Part shown: positions 1 through 5,381 of the stretch, piece by piece
Layout of the letters: every line of letters starts with the position of its first letter
Numbering within the stretch: position 1 is the first letter of the stretch
NCBI GenBank assembly: GCA_026398675.1
Contig: JAPLSK010000300.1
Location: 1 to 6,729 of the forward strand
Direction: 5' to 3'
DNA: 6,729 bases
From: a bacterium
Lineage (GTDB): Bacteria; RBG-13-66-14
The notes under the pieces: model-generated
Seen by the model: only the letters and a program-made list of their open reading frames with translations
What the model was told of the DNA's origin: nothing
The model's database searches: none
Translations under genes and position numbers: made by a program

Positions 1-433
1 CCAGCCGCAGGGCCATCTGCTCGGCGTCAAGTCCCTCGGGGAGGGTGAAGCGGACGGTAAGGACCTTCCCGGCGACGAGGATGTCGGTGGCGTCGGAGAA
101 CGAGGCCGGCGCTTCTAATTTGTACGTCCCCGCCTTGAGCAGGGAGTCGCGTCCGGTGATGAATAGGTAGAGGCGGAACAGGCGGGGGTGTTCGGTGACT
201 CCGGCCCCGGCCAGGAGCTCCGCCACCCGGTCGGCCCCGACGCCCTCGGGTATCTCCACGACCACGCTTTTCTCCGGCTCCACCGAGCCGTAGGCCAGTA
301 CGCAGTAGTAGATGACCAGCCCCGCAGCCAAGGCGACGAACGCGCCGACGAGGATGAGCGTGACGACGAGCTTTTTCTTCTTCACGGTGGCCCTTTTCCG
401 TTTGCGGTTATTGTACCAGAATCCGCATGTCAT
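1..433 (-). CDS. mltG: Endolytic murein transglycosylase MltG, N-terminal part (runs off the left edge)
   Basis: Minus-strand reading frame, 144 codons visible, open at the window edge. MltG cleaves nascent peptidoglycan glycan strands at the inner membrane and is thought to set strand length. The visible protein has a basic N-terminus, one membrane-spanning helix at about residues 21-45 after a KKKK run, then the periplasmic N-terminal subdomain: VVVEIPEGVGADRVAELL, F-LY, LLKAGTYKLEAP, and the family-typical VRFTLPEGL near the edge. The catalytic Glu lies beyond the window. I chose the ATG at 431-433 because a purine-rich GGAGGGAGAGGGGA stretch abuts it; a GTG at 383-385 (residue 17), directly before KKKK, is a possible alternative. 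The family usually has about 330-350 residues, so less than half is seen. It is separated from the upstream membrane-protein gene by a terminator, so it probably has its own promoter, which I could not identify. Confidence 0.88.
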   Translation of the reverse strand, partial: MTCGFWYNNRKRKRATVKKKKLVVTLILVGAFVALAAGLVIYYCVLAYGSVEPEKSVVVEIPEGVGADRVAELLAGAGVTEHPRLFRLYLFITGRDSLLKAGTYKLEAPASFSDATDILVAGKVLTVRFTLPEGLDAEQMALRL

Positions 434-512
434 TCCCCTCTCCCTCCGGGAGACCGGCGAGGCACGGGCCGGGACGGCCTTTCTCTCCCCCCGGGAGCGG
501 GGCGGCTGCTTT

Positions 513-540
513 ATAAAAAAACCCCCGATTTGCCGGGGGT
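513..540 (-). terminator. Rho-independent terminator of the 155-aa membrane protein gene
   Basis: Read on the minus strand, a 7-bp stem (CCCCCG core, 521-527 with 534-540) with a 6-nt loop is followed by a run of seven T (plus-strand A at 515-521). It sits about 80 nt after the stop codon of the gene at 623-1090 and ends before mltG, so it separates the two transcripts. Confidence 0.8.
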
Positions 541-593
541 ATAGCTCGGTTCGCCGGGGGCGTAGCTCGCTAAAGCTCGGTTCGCTCGGTTCG
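532..593. repeat. Decayed short tandem repeats next to the terminator
   Basis: Two 21-bp units (532-552 and 553-573) share GCCGGGGG followed by TAGCTCG after two variable bases. AGCTCGGTTCGC recurs at 543-554 and 574-585, followed by a further CTCGGTTCG at 585-593. The units are imperfect and lie between the stop of the 155-aa gene and its terminator stem. No coding or regulatory role is visible; slippage is the simplest origin. Confidence 0.55.
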
Positions 594-622
594 GGGGGCG
601 GCAATTCCACGGGAGACGGTCG

Positions 623-1090
623 TCAGACCCCGGCTTTCTCCTTTTCTTCCCGGTTCCGCAGGCAACCCGCCGAGCAGCTCTCCATGGAGAGATCGAAGCG
701 TTGCTTGGCCGTCATCTTCGCCGGGAGCTGGATGACGAGCCGCCCGTTGGGCCCCTCGTCCAGGGCCACGCGGCTGCCGACCTTGAATCGGTGGTAGCAC
801 AGGGTGCAGCCGGCGACCTCGGCCAGCACCTCCCGTCCCGATTCGAGTCGGACCTTTACCGGCAGGTTGGAGCTCTGACACTTCTCCTCGAGGGTGCTCT
901 CGAAGCTGATGATGGTGCCCTTCTTACGCTTGAAGTAGGAAGAGACGCGCCCGAAGACGTAGAAGAAGGTGATGACCAGGCACGTGGCCCAGAAGACGAA
1001 CCCCGAATCCTCGTAGGTCGGCGACAGGCTGATGTGCGCCGCGGCGACTAAGGGGGTCGAGGCGATAAGGATGGCTGGGAGTTTGCGCAT
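623..1090 (-). CDS. Unrecognised small membrane protein with a C-terminal beta-rich domain and paired cysteines
   Basis: 155 residues, no family recognised. A hydrophobic N-terminus (residues 4-18, LPAILIASTPLVAAAHI) could be a signal peptide or first helix. A clear transmembrane helix follows at about 30-50 (GFVFWATCLVITFFYVFGRV), then KRKK at 54-57, which by the positive-inside rule places the rest in the cytoplasm. Residues 58-122 look like a small beta-barrel (GTIISFES, VKVRLESGREVLAEVAG, GSRVAL, GRLVIQL), loosely OB-fold or NfeD-like in appearance. CxxC at 95-98 and CxxxC at 139-143 may bind metal or form disulphides. The ATG at 1088-1090 has no obvious Shine-Dalgarno sequence, but a perfect -10 box lies upstream and a terminator downstream, which supports a real single-gene transcript. 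Overlapping frames here are shadows. Confidence 0.7.
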   Translation of the reverse strand: MRKLPAILIASTPLVAAAHISLSPTYEDSGFVFWATCLVITFFYVFGRVSSYFKRKKGTIISFESTLEEKCQSSNLPVKVRLESGREVLAEVAGCTLCYHRFKVGSRVALDEGPNGRLVIQLPAKMTAKQRFDLSMESCSAGCLRNREEKEKAGV

Positions 1091-1160
1091 GGTTGCGGCG
1101 GGGTGAAGGGTTGAAAGCGGTTATTTTAGCCGATTCCCCTTGCGGTGTCCAGCCTCCCCC

Positions 1161-1190
1161 ATTATATACCGTTTTTTTAGTAGAATTCAC
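1161..1190 (-). promoter_or_regulatory. Sigma70-type promoter for the 155-aa membrane protein
   Basis: On the minus strand a perfect TATAAT (1161-1166) is preceded at 18 bp by GTGAAT (1185-1190), a weak -35 box; the spacer carries an A-run. Transcription would start near 1154, leaving a leader of about 63 nt before the ATG at 1090. Confidence 0.55.
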
Positions 1191-1283
1191 CGGCGGGCGG
1201 TTTTTCGCCAAGTGACCCCGCTGCGTCCTCGGCCGCCCGACCCCAAATCACTCCCGAACTCCCACTCTTCCCGCGTTTCCTGG

Positions 1284-1303
1284 TATTTAAGAATATTTAA
1301 GAA
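1284..1303. repeat. Perfect 10-bp tandem duplication
   Basis: TATTTAAGAA occurs twice head to tail in the divergent intergenic region. It is AT-rich in a GC-rich setting. It may be a slippage product or a paired protein-binding site; nothing decides between these. Confidence 0.6.
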
Positions 1304-1317
1304 TTGGGATTTCGGAA

Positions 1318-1357
1318 GCCTGGAAGCCAGGCGCGGATCCGCGCCCGGCGCCGATCC
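1318..1357. promoter_or_regulatory. Palindrome-rich block upstream of the unit 1 promoter, possible operator
   Basis: GCCTGG-AAG-CCAGGC (1318-1332) is a small inverted repeat. It is followed by a 23-bp dyad centred on 1346 (1335-1357) in which 10 of 11 base pairs match (arms GGATCCGCGCC and GGCGCCGATCC). The dyad has essentially no loop, so a DNA-bound dimeric regulator fits better than an RNA hairpin. It ends 11 bp before the -35 box at 1369. The operator role is inferred from position and symmetry only. Confidence 0.4.
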
Positions 1358-1368
1358 CAAAAAATATC

Positions 1369-1397
1369 TTGCATCCCCGTCTGGAACTTGTTAAACT
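1369..1397 (+). promoter_or_regulatory. Sigma70-type promoter of secreted-protein unit 1
   Basis: TTGCAT (1369-1374), 17-bp spacer, TAAACT (1392-1397). The -10 box ends 41 nt before the ATG at 1439. The same arrangement (TTG..., 17 bp, TAAGCT, 41 nt to ATG) occurs before unit 4, and the leaders can be aligned, which strengthens both calls. Confidence 0.55.
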
Positions 1398-1438
1398 GTT
1401 GCCGTTGTCATTCCCCCACGTCCAAAAAGGAGATAAAG

Positions 1439-2077
1439 ATGAAGAAGCTTGTTTTCCTACTGGCATTGCTGTGCGTGGCCTCCTTCGCCGGCCAGTACGA
1501 CCTGCTCGTCGTTTACTGCGAGGGTAGTGGCGGCTACACTATCTCCGCCTTCGATAACGACACCTTCTACGATTCCGTGACCTACATGGACGCAACGTAC
1601 TCGCTGGTCAGCCAGGCCACCTGCGCAAACTACGGCAGCGTCTTCTCGTGGAACAACTATCAGTACGTTAGCGGCCAGGGCGACGCCTTCGGCAACTACG
1701 TGACGGACGACGGCGGCACCGTGACCCTCCTCATCTGGGGCATCGCCCAGTGCTCCGGCAAAATCACCAGTGACGCCACCCTGTGCCCGATTGCCGGCGG
1801 CGGCAACCAGTACTCTTCCGTGAACCTGGGGACGATCTACGACGACACCCATCCCTGCATGGACGGCGATATGGGTCCAGTGACCAGCATCAACGGCATG
1901 TACTACTGGGTCAGCGGCACCATGGAGAGCGGCGCCATCCGGGTCGCGGATAACTCCGCCGGCACCCCGCTGGTGGCCATCAACGCGGACAGCAACTGCG
2001 CTGCGTTGAACATCTGCCCCGGTTCCTACAAGTATCGTCTTCCACTGCATAGACGATATTTCCAAAGTCGACGTTGA
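1439..2077 (+). pseudogene. Secreted paralog unit 1, 5' part: GQYDLL head, frameshifted by an internal deletion
   Basis: An AAAAAGGAGA Shine-Dalgarno 6 nt upstream selects the ATG at 1439; the longer in-frame ORF from 1304 would start upstream of the promoter. The product is a signal peptide (MKKLVFLLALLCVASFA, cleavage after residue 17) and the GQYDLL head also found in units 2 and 4. Head landmarks are YGSVFSWNNYQY, the DDGGTV strand, THPCMDG, and AINAD...NICPG at about residues 182-195. The head resembles a secreted glutamine-amidotransferase/ThuA-like alpha-beta fold, but no nucleophile Cys is conserved among the paralogs, so I infer binding or structure rather than catalysis. After about residue 198 homology stops, and 14 out-of-frame residues lead to TGA. 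The true continuation lies in another frame from 2034. Measured from the Pro codon of the xxPG motif, the copy is 140 bp shorter than unit 2. It may still yield a tailless head protein. Confidence 0.75.
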
Positions 2078-2402
2078 CACCATTGACTTCACCGCTCGCG
2101 ACACCACGCTCTCCGGCGGCCATGCGGTCAGCTCCAGCGCTGCCATCAGCGTAGACTTCGACTCGACCCGCAGCATCGACGGCGACCTGGTTCTCGACGA
2201 GACCAACCCCTCGGACATCGTGTGCACCTTCACCCCGTCCGATCCTCTGAACGATGGCGACACCATCTCCTGCACCGTGGCCGCCGGCCTGGCCGATAGT
2301 CGCGGTAACCCGATGGTAGATGACTTCGTTTGGACCTTCAGCACCCAGGGTACCTCTGTTACCGAGACCACCTGGGGCGCCATCAAGGCCGTCGAGTTCT
2401 AA
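2034..2402 (+). pseudogene. Secreted paralog unit 1, 3' part: Ig-like domain and constant tail, displaced frame
   Basis: This open frame overlaps the end of the 5' part by 44 nt and continues the paralog pattern: IVFHCIDD, a VDTIDFTARDTTLSG segment, GDLVLDETNPSDIVCTFTPS, DTISCTVAAGLAD, DFVWTFST, then VTETTWGAIKAVEF before TAA. This is the later part of a Big_5/SbsA-type Ig-like domain plus the locus-wide tail; the PPxV entry strand present in units 2 and 3 is missing. No ribosome binding site precedes it, so it is read as the severed 3' end of unit 1 rather than a separate gene. Reading frames and lengths match unit 2 well from IVFHC onward, so the lesion is confined to about 2020-2034. Confidence 0.75.
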
Positions 2403-2423
2403 TAACCGATCCCTGGTAAAGTT

Positions 2424-2452
2424 GGGGAACCCTCCGAGGTTCCCCTTTTTTT
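2424..2452 (+). terminator. Rho-independent terminator of unit 1
   Basis: GGGGAACC pairs with GGTTCCCC (8 bp, 6-nt loop) and is followed by seven T. It lies 22 nt after the TAA of unit 1 and belongs to the same hairpin family as the terminators after units 2, 3 and 4. Confidence 0.85.
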
Positions 2453-2503
2453 AAAAAAGCGTGTCGCGAAAAGACGCAACGCCCCCATGGATTGGTAAAA
2501 ATC

Positions 2504-2530
2504 GGGGTACCCCGCGGGGTTCCCCTTCTG
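2504..2530 (+). terminator. Second, degenerate copy of the array terminator
   Basis: GGGGTACCCC and GGGGTTCCCC form a long stem with one T-T mismatch around a CGCG loop, followed by the weak tract TTCTGTT. It is preceded by TGGTAAA, as is the terminator at 2424. No gene ends before it, so it looks like a duplicated or orphaned terminator. Confidence 0.5.
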
Positions 2531-2540
2531 TTATGTCTTT

Positions 2541-2695
2541 TTGAACGGTCAAATTGCGTGTTTTGTTAAAAAGCGCGTCTATCTGCACCGAAAATCGGAG
2601 GCTCGAATCCGCCGCAGGTAGGTCAACTAACCTCAGGTCAACCCCACCGGGACCTGCTATGTTGATCGTGAAGCTGGTTCTTGTAAGGAGATAAA
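2541..2695 (+). promoter_or_regulatory. Upstream region of unit 2: weak promoter candidates and AGGTCAAC repeats
   Basis: No strong promoter is visible. Candidates are TTGAAC (2541-2546) with TGTTAA 17 bp later (2564-2569), and a TATGTT -10-like box at 2658-2663 without a good -35. AGGTCAAC occurs twice (2620-2627 and 2635-2642, 15-bp period), and the first copy lies within the inverted repeat AGGT-CAACTA-ACCT, so a regulator site is possible. A clear Shine-Dalgarno (TAAGGAGA, 2685-2692) precedes the ATG at 2696. Confidence 0.3.
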
Positions 2696-3799
2696 ATGAA
2701 AAGGCTCATCATTCTTCTAACGACGATGTTCGCGGCCGCCTTTGCGGGCCAGTACGACCTTCTCATCGGTCACAGCGATTCAGGTTCGACCTCGGGCGTC
2801 GAGACCAACATCGGCGAAAATCCCTTTTACTCCAGCGTTACCATCGAGGACTGGAGCACGTCCACGCCGACGATAGACCACCTCCTGGATTACGGTTGCG
2901 TTTACACCTGGAGCAACTACGGCTACGCCGACCGCGTCGGCCTGGGGGATAGGCTCGCCGACTACGTGGATCAGGGCGGCACCGTGGTCATCAACAATTT
3001 CTGCTGGACCTCCAGATGGGGTCTCGGCGGACGAATCCAGACCGACGGGAACTACGCCCCGCTGACCCACAACGGTAATTGCGCTTACTCCTACACCAAC
3101 CTGGGTTCCTTCGACAGCGGTCATCCCTTCATGGACGGCGTATCCTCCATCACCAACATCTACTACATGAGCTATGTGAGCAAGGAACCGTCCGCGACCT
3201 GGGTCGCCGACACTGCCTCGCTCTACCCTCTCTGCGCCGTCAACGCCGACTTCAATGTCGCCGGCATCAACATGTTCCCCGGGGACGCGAGGCGCTGGGC
3301 GGGCGACGGTTGGAGATTGTACAACAACGTCATCGAGAACCTGATGATGAATTCCGCCGAGGACACGGTTCCGCCCACCGTTGAGGGCCTGGAACCCGGC
3401 GACGGCGATTCCGGCGTTCCGCTTGACTACACCATCGTCTTTCACTGCGTGGATGACCACACGCCGGTGGATGCCGATACCATCCGCCTGACCGTTCGGG
3501 ACTCCACCCTCCGCGGTGACAACGCGGTCCGCGTCGGCGCAGCAGAGGGTGTTCATTACGACTCGAGCCGCGTCCTCGCCGGGGACCTGGACGTGGACTA
3601 CACCGACCAGATGGACGTCGTCTGCACCTGGACCGGCGACGATCCCTTCCAGGAGGGCTCCACCGTCACCTGCACCGTGGACGGTGGCCTGGCCGACCGG
3701 CTCGGCAACGAATTAGGCGCCGACTTCGTCTGGACCTTCTCCACCTCCGGCGCCTCCGTCACCGAGACCACCTGGGGCGCCATCAAGGCCGAATTCTAG
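2696..3799 (+). CDS. Intact secreted modular protein, unit 2: GQYDLL head, Ig-like domain, TTWGAIKA tail
   Basis: 367 residues, the only full-length Ig-bearing member of the array. The signal peptide MKRLIILLTTMFAAAFA is cleaved after residue 17. The head spans about 18-215, with DYGCVYTWSNY at 65, GDRLADYVDQGGTVV at 84, GHPFMDG at 142, INMFPGD at 191 and GDGW at 203. It resembles a glutamine-amidotransferase/ThuA-like fold, but the position after the GG-strand is not a conserved Cys, so enzymatic activity is not supported. A DTVPPTVEGLEPGDGDSGVP linker at 223 opens a Big_5/SbsA-type Ig-like domain, which runs through TIVFHC (246), CTWTGDDP and CTVDGGLAD to DFVWTFST (343-350). The last 11 residues are ETTWGAIKAEF. 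TAAGGAG precedes the ATG by 5 nt. The protein is exported; its role is unknown. It is monocistronic, with its own terminator, and serves as the reference for the broken copies. Confidence 0.88.
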   Translation: MKRLIILLTTMFAAAFAGQYDLLIGHSDSGSTSGVETNIGENPFYSSVTIEDWSTSTPTIDHLLDYGCVYTWSNYGYADRVGLGDRLADYVDQGGTVVINNFCWTSRWGLGGRIQTDGNYAPLTHNGNCAYSYTNLGSFDSGHPFMDGVSSITNIYYMSYVSKEPSATWVADTASLYPLCAVNADFNVAGINMFPGDARRWAGDGWRLYNNVIENLMMNSAEDTVPPTVEGLEPGDGDSGVPLDYTIVFHCVDDHTPVDADTIRLTVRDSTLRGDNAVRVGAAEGVHYDSSRVLAGDLDVDYTDQMDVVCTWTGDDPFQEGSTVTCTVDGGLADRLGNELGADFVWTFSTSGASVTETTWGAIKAEF

Positions 3800-3822
3800 T
3801 CACCGGCCGAGAAGGACAACTG

Positions 3823-3851
3823 GGGGAACCCCGCGTGGGTTCCCCTTCTTT
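3823..3851 (+). terminator. Rho-independent terminator of unit 2
   Basis: A 9-bp stem (GGGGAACCC with GGGTTCCCC, loop CGCGT) is followed by TTCTTTC. It begins 23 nt after the stop. Stop-to-stem sequence and hairpin are nearly the same as after unit 3. Confidence 0.8.
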
Positions 3852-3872
3852 CAGGTGGTGGAAAGGACGTAG

Positions 3873-4025
3873 GTCTCGGGCATCAACGCCGACGAGAACG
3901 TGGTCGGCATCAACTTGTACCCCGGCGACGGCTGGGTTCTTTTCAACAACGCCATCCGGTACGTCAAGGGTGAGCCGAGTTCGGTGAGCCGGATTTCTTG
4001 GGGGGAAATCAAGGCGGCGTTCTAG
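3873..4025 (+). pseudogene. C-terminal relic of a fifth array member
   Basis: The frame encodes about 50 residues ending at TAG: GINADENVVGINLYPGD, GWVLFNNAIRYVKGEP, ISWGEIKAAF. It matches the C-terminal part of unit 4 (AINADENAVAVNLYPGD, GDGWVLLNNAIMYM, TTWGAIKASF), with a short deletion between LYPGD and GW and a diverged tail (ISWGEIKAAF). An in-frame TAG lies directly upstream at 3870-3872, and there is no start codon with a Shine-Dalgarno, signal peptide or head start. It begins 21 nt after the terminator of unit 2 and has no GGGGAACCC terminator of its own. Like unit 4, it had no Ig-like domain. It is too short for ordinary ORF callers and easy to miss. Confidence 0.8.
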
Positions 4026-4062
4026 AGCCCGTACCCACGAGCCCGATGGTAAGTCCACCCCG

Positions 4063-4113
4063 AAAAAAATTTTTTGTATTCCATTTGACTCTGGTCCCTT
4101 GAGCTTGTATAAT
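4063..4113 (+). promoter_or_regulatory. Strong sigma70 promoter with an UP-element-like A/T tract, for unit 3
   Basis: TTGACT (4085-4090), exactly 17 bp, then a perfect TATAAT (4108-4113). Seven A followed by six T at 4063-4075 fall at about -57 to -45 from the predicted start near 4120, where an UP element contacts the alpha subunit. This is the best promoter in the window and shows that unit 3 translation begins downstream of 4120. Confidence 0.8.
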
Positions 4114-4157
4114 ACCTCTGCCCTTTCTAAAGATTGGGTAGCCTACACAAATCACCC

Positions 4158-4164
4158 AAGGAGG
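4158..4164 (+). promoter_or_regulatory. Ribosome binding site that sets the unit 3 start
   Basis: AAGGAGG lies 6 nt before the ATG at 4171 and 9 nt before the ATG at 4174. The in-frame ATG at 4165 is too close to be used, and one at 4099 lies within the promoter spacer. Confidence 0.75.
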
Positions 4165-4170
4165 ATGAGA

Positions 4171-4998
4171 ATGATGAGGACTCTTACACTTGTCTTAGTT
4201 CTAAGCGTGTGTGCGGTCTTCGCCGCCAGCACCGACCTGGGTGCTATCACTCCCAGCGGCGCCACGGCGTACATACCGTCCGCGCCCAACGGCGGCCTGG
4301 ACATCGTCTACATGACCGATGATTTCAGCGCGGGTGCGTGCGTGAACGGCGTCGCCACCTCCCCGAGCTACGGGTGGGTCGCCGCCGATGACTTCGTCCT
4401 GGCCGATGACACGGACCTCACGAAGCTCACCTGCTGGGCCATCAACAACCCGGCGCCCTCCGGCTTCTACATGCGTTTCTGGGAGGACACGGGCGGCTCC
4501 GGACCCGGCAGCGAGCTGGCCAATGCTCCCGCCACAGCGGTACAGACCTCCACCGGCGTGTACTTGTGGGGCTACCTGTGCTACAAGTACGAAATCACCT
4601 TTGACCCCTCTTACTCGATGGACGCTGGACACTACTGGTGGGCCTTCGGCATGTCTAGCGGCTTCGTGTACATGCTGTGCGAGGCCCACGCCTACGACTA
4701 CATGGTCTACTTCGACTACGGCGGCGGCGGCGCCGGCCCGTGGTACTCCTCGCAGTACATGTGGGGCGAGGCCTACGACTTCTTCCAGACCGTCGAAGGC
4801 GACACCGGCCCGCCCGATCTCGATCCGCCGTACGTGACGGGCATGGACCCGGACGACGGCCAGGCCGATGTCCCGACTGATTCCACCATCGTCTTCCACT
4901 GCGTGGACGACCTGCACCCCATTGACACCACCACCATTGACTTCACCGTTCTGGACTCCACCCTGTCCGGCGACCGCTTCGAGAGCACCGGCGCGTGA
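4171..4998 (+). pseudogene. Secreted paralog unit 3, 5' part: different head plus truncated Ig-like domain
   Basis: 275 residues from the ATG at 4171 to a premature TGA. The signal peptide MMRTLTLVLVLSVCAVFA is followed by a head (about 19-210) unrelated to the GQYDLL head: VAADDFVLADDTDLTKLTCW, SGFYMRFWEDTGGSGPGSEL and DAGHYWWAFG suggest a jelly-roll or beta-sandwich domain of the kind found on secreted or surface proteins. This is inferred from pattern, and no catalytic residues are recognised. From residue 218 (DPPYVTGMDPDDGQADVP, TIVFHCVDD) it joins the same Big_5/SbsA-type Ig-like domain as units 1 and 2, but breaks off after TLSGDRFESTGA. Measured between the SG and CTV codons it is 118 bp shorter than unit 1 and unit 2, which agree with each other, and the loss shifts the frame. 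The head could still be made and exported without the tail. Confidence 0.75.
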
Positions 4999-5135
4999 CC
5001 ATCACCTGCACCGTGGCTGCCGGCCTCGCCGACTCCAAGGGCAACCCGATGGTAGATGATTTCGTCTGGACCTTCGACACCTACAGCTCCGCCGTCACCA
5101 CGACAACCTGGGGCGCCATCAAGGCCGAATACTAG
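4995..5135 (+). pseudogene. Secreted paralog unit 3, 3' part: end of Ig-like domain and constant tail, displaced frame
   Basis: This overlaps the premature stop of the 5' part by 4 nt. It reads VTITCTVAAGLAD, GNPMVDDFVWTFDT, then TTTTWGAIKAEY and TAG. The stretch AACCCGATGGTAGATGA is shared base for base with unit 1, which points to recent common origin or gene conversion. There is no ribosome binding site, so it is the severed 3' end of unit 3, not a separate gene. Confidence 0.75.
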
Positions 5136-5157
5136 TCACCAACCGAGAAGAACAACT

Positions 5158-5188
5158 GGGGAACCCCGCGTGGGTTCCCCTTTTCTTT
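5158..5188 (+). terminator. Rho-independent terminator of unit 3
   Basis: The GGGGAACCC/GGGTTCCCC stem has a CGCGT loop and a TTTTCTTT tract. It starts 22 nt after the displaced-frame stop, with almost the same stop-to-stem sequence as unit 2. Confidence 0.85.
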
Positions 5189-5311
5189 GCTTTGGCATGG
5201 GGGGCCAACGGGTGGAATTATTTACTTTCTGGAATATTAGTTTTTTGCAATAAAGTTCACGTTGAATTAAAAATTCGATCCCATGTCTGCTGCAGAGCTG
5301 TTTAAACAAAC

Positions 5312-5340
5312 TTGTGCACTCTTTAAGATGATGTTAAGCT
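5312..5340 (+). promoter_or_regulatory. Candidate promoter of unit 4
   Basis: TTGTGC (5312-5317), 17-bp spacer, TAAGCT (5335-5340), ending 41 nt before the ATG, exactly as in unit 1. The boxes are weak by consensus; the shared geometry and alignable leader are the main support. The whole 5200-5350 stretch is AT-rich, and an alternative pair, TTGCAA (5245) and TAAAAA (5268), exists in it. Confidence 0.45.
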
Positions 5341-5381
5341 AACCGCGTTGCAGTTCTCCCCTAAACCCAAAGGAGAAAAAG

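Noticed and set aside
510..515. TATAAA box as an mltG promoter on the minus strand
   Set aside because: It overlaps the T-run of the terminator and has no -35 box at usable distance (CCCCGG occupies it).
1304..1438. Upstream extension of unit 1 to an ATG at 1304
   Set aside because: It would start upstream of the promoter at 1369-1397, lacks a Shine-Dalgarno, and would bury the signal peptide behind 45 residues.
2020..2077. Programmed ribosomal frameshift in units 1 and 3 (second site near 4998)
   Set aside because: No slippery heptamer or downstream structure is seen at either site, and both genes are physically shorter than the paralog by 140 and 118 bp, so a deletion explains the frame change.
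1457..2386. 309-codon minus-strand ORF opposite unit 1; similar minus-strand ORFs at 2780-3556 and 4201-4917
   Set aside because: They mirror the high-GC codon pattern of the plus-strand genes. Their products are Val/Gly/Ala/Asp-rich without recognisable domains, and the ones opposite units 1 and 2 read through regions whose plus-strand paralogy is clear.
2220..2402. Separate 60-aa gene starting at the ATG at 2220
   Set aside because: It has no ribosome binding site and starts in the middle of an Ig-like domain; it is the stranded 3' end of unit 1.
2597..2618. tRNA T-arm-like string (GGCTCGAATCC) upstream of unit 2
   Set aside because: The would-be stem has a mismatch, and no acceptor, anticodon or D arm can be found around it.
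4099..4170. Upstream start of unit 3 at 4099
   Set aside because: That ATG lies within the promoter spacer; AAGGAGG at 4158-4164 and the signal peptide place the start at 4171 (or 4174).
5056..5253. 65-codon ORF crossing the unit 3 terminator
   Set aside because: It runs out of frame through the constant tail and terminator, with a low-complexity Pro/Ser-rich product and no Shine-Dalgarno.
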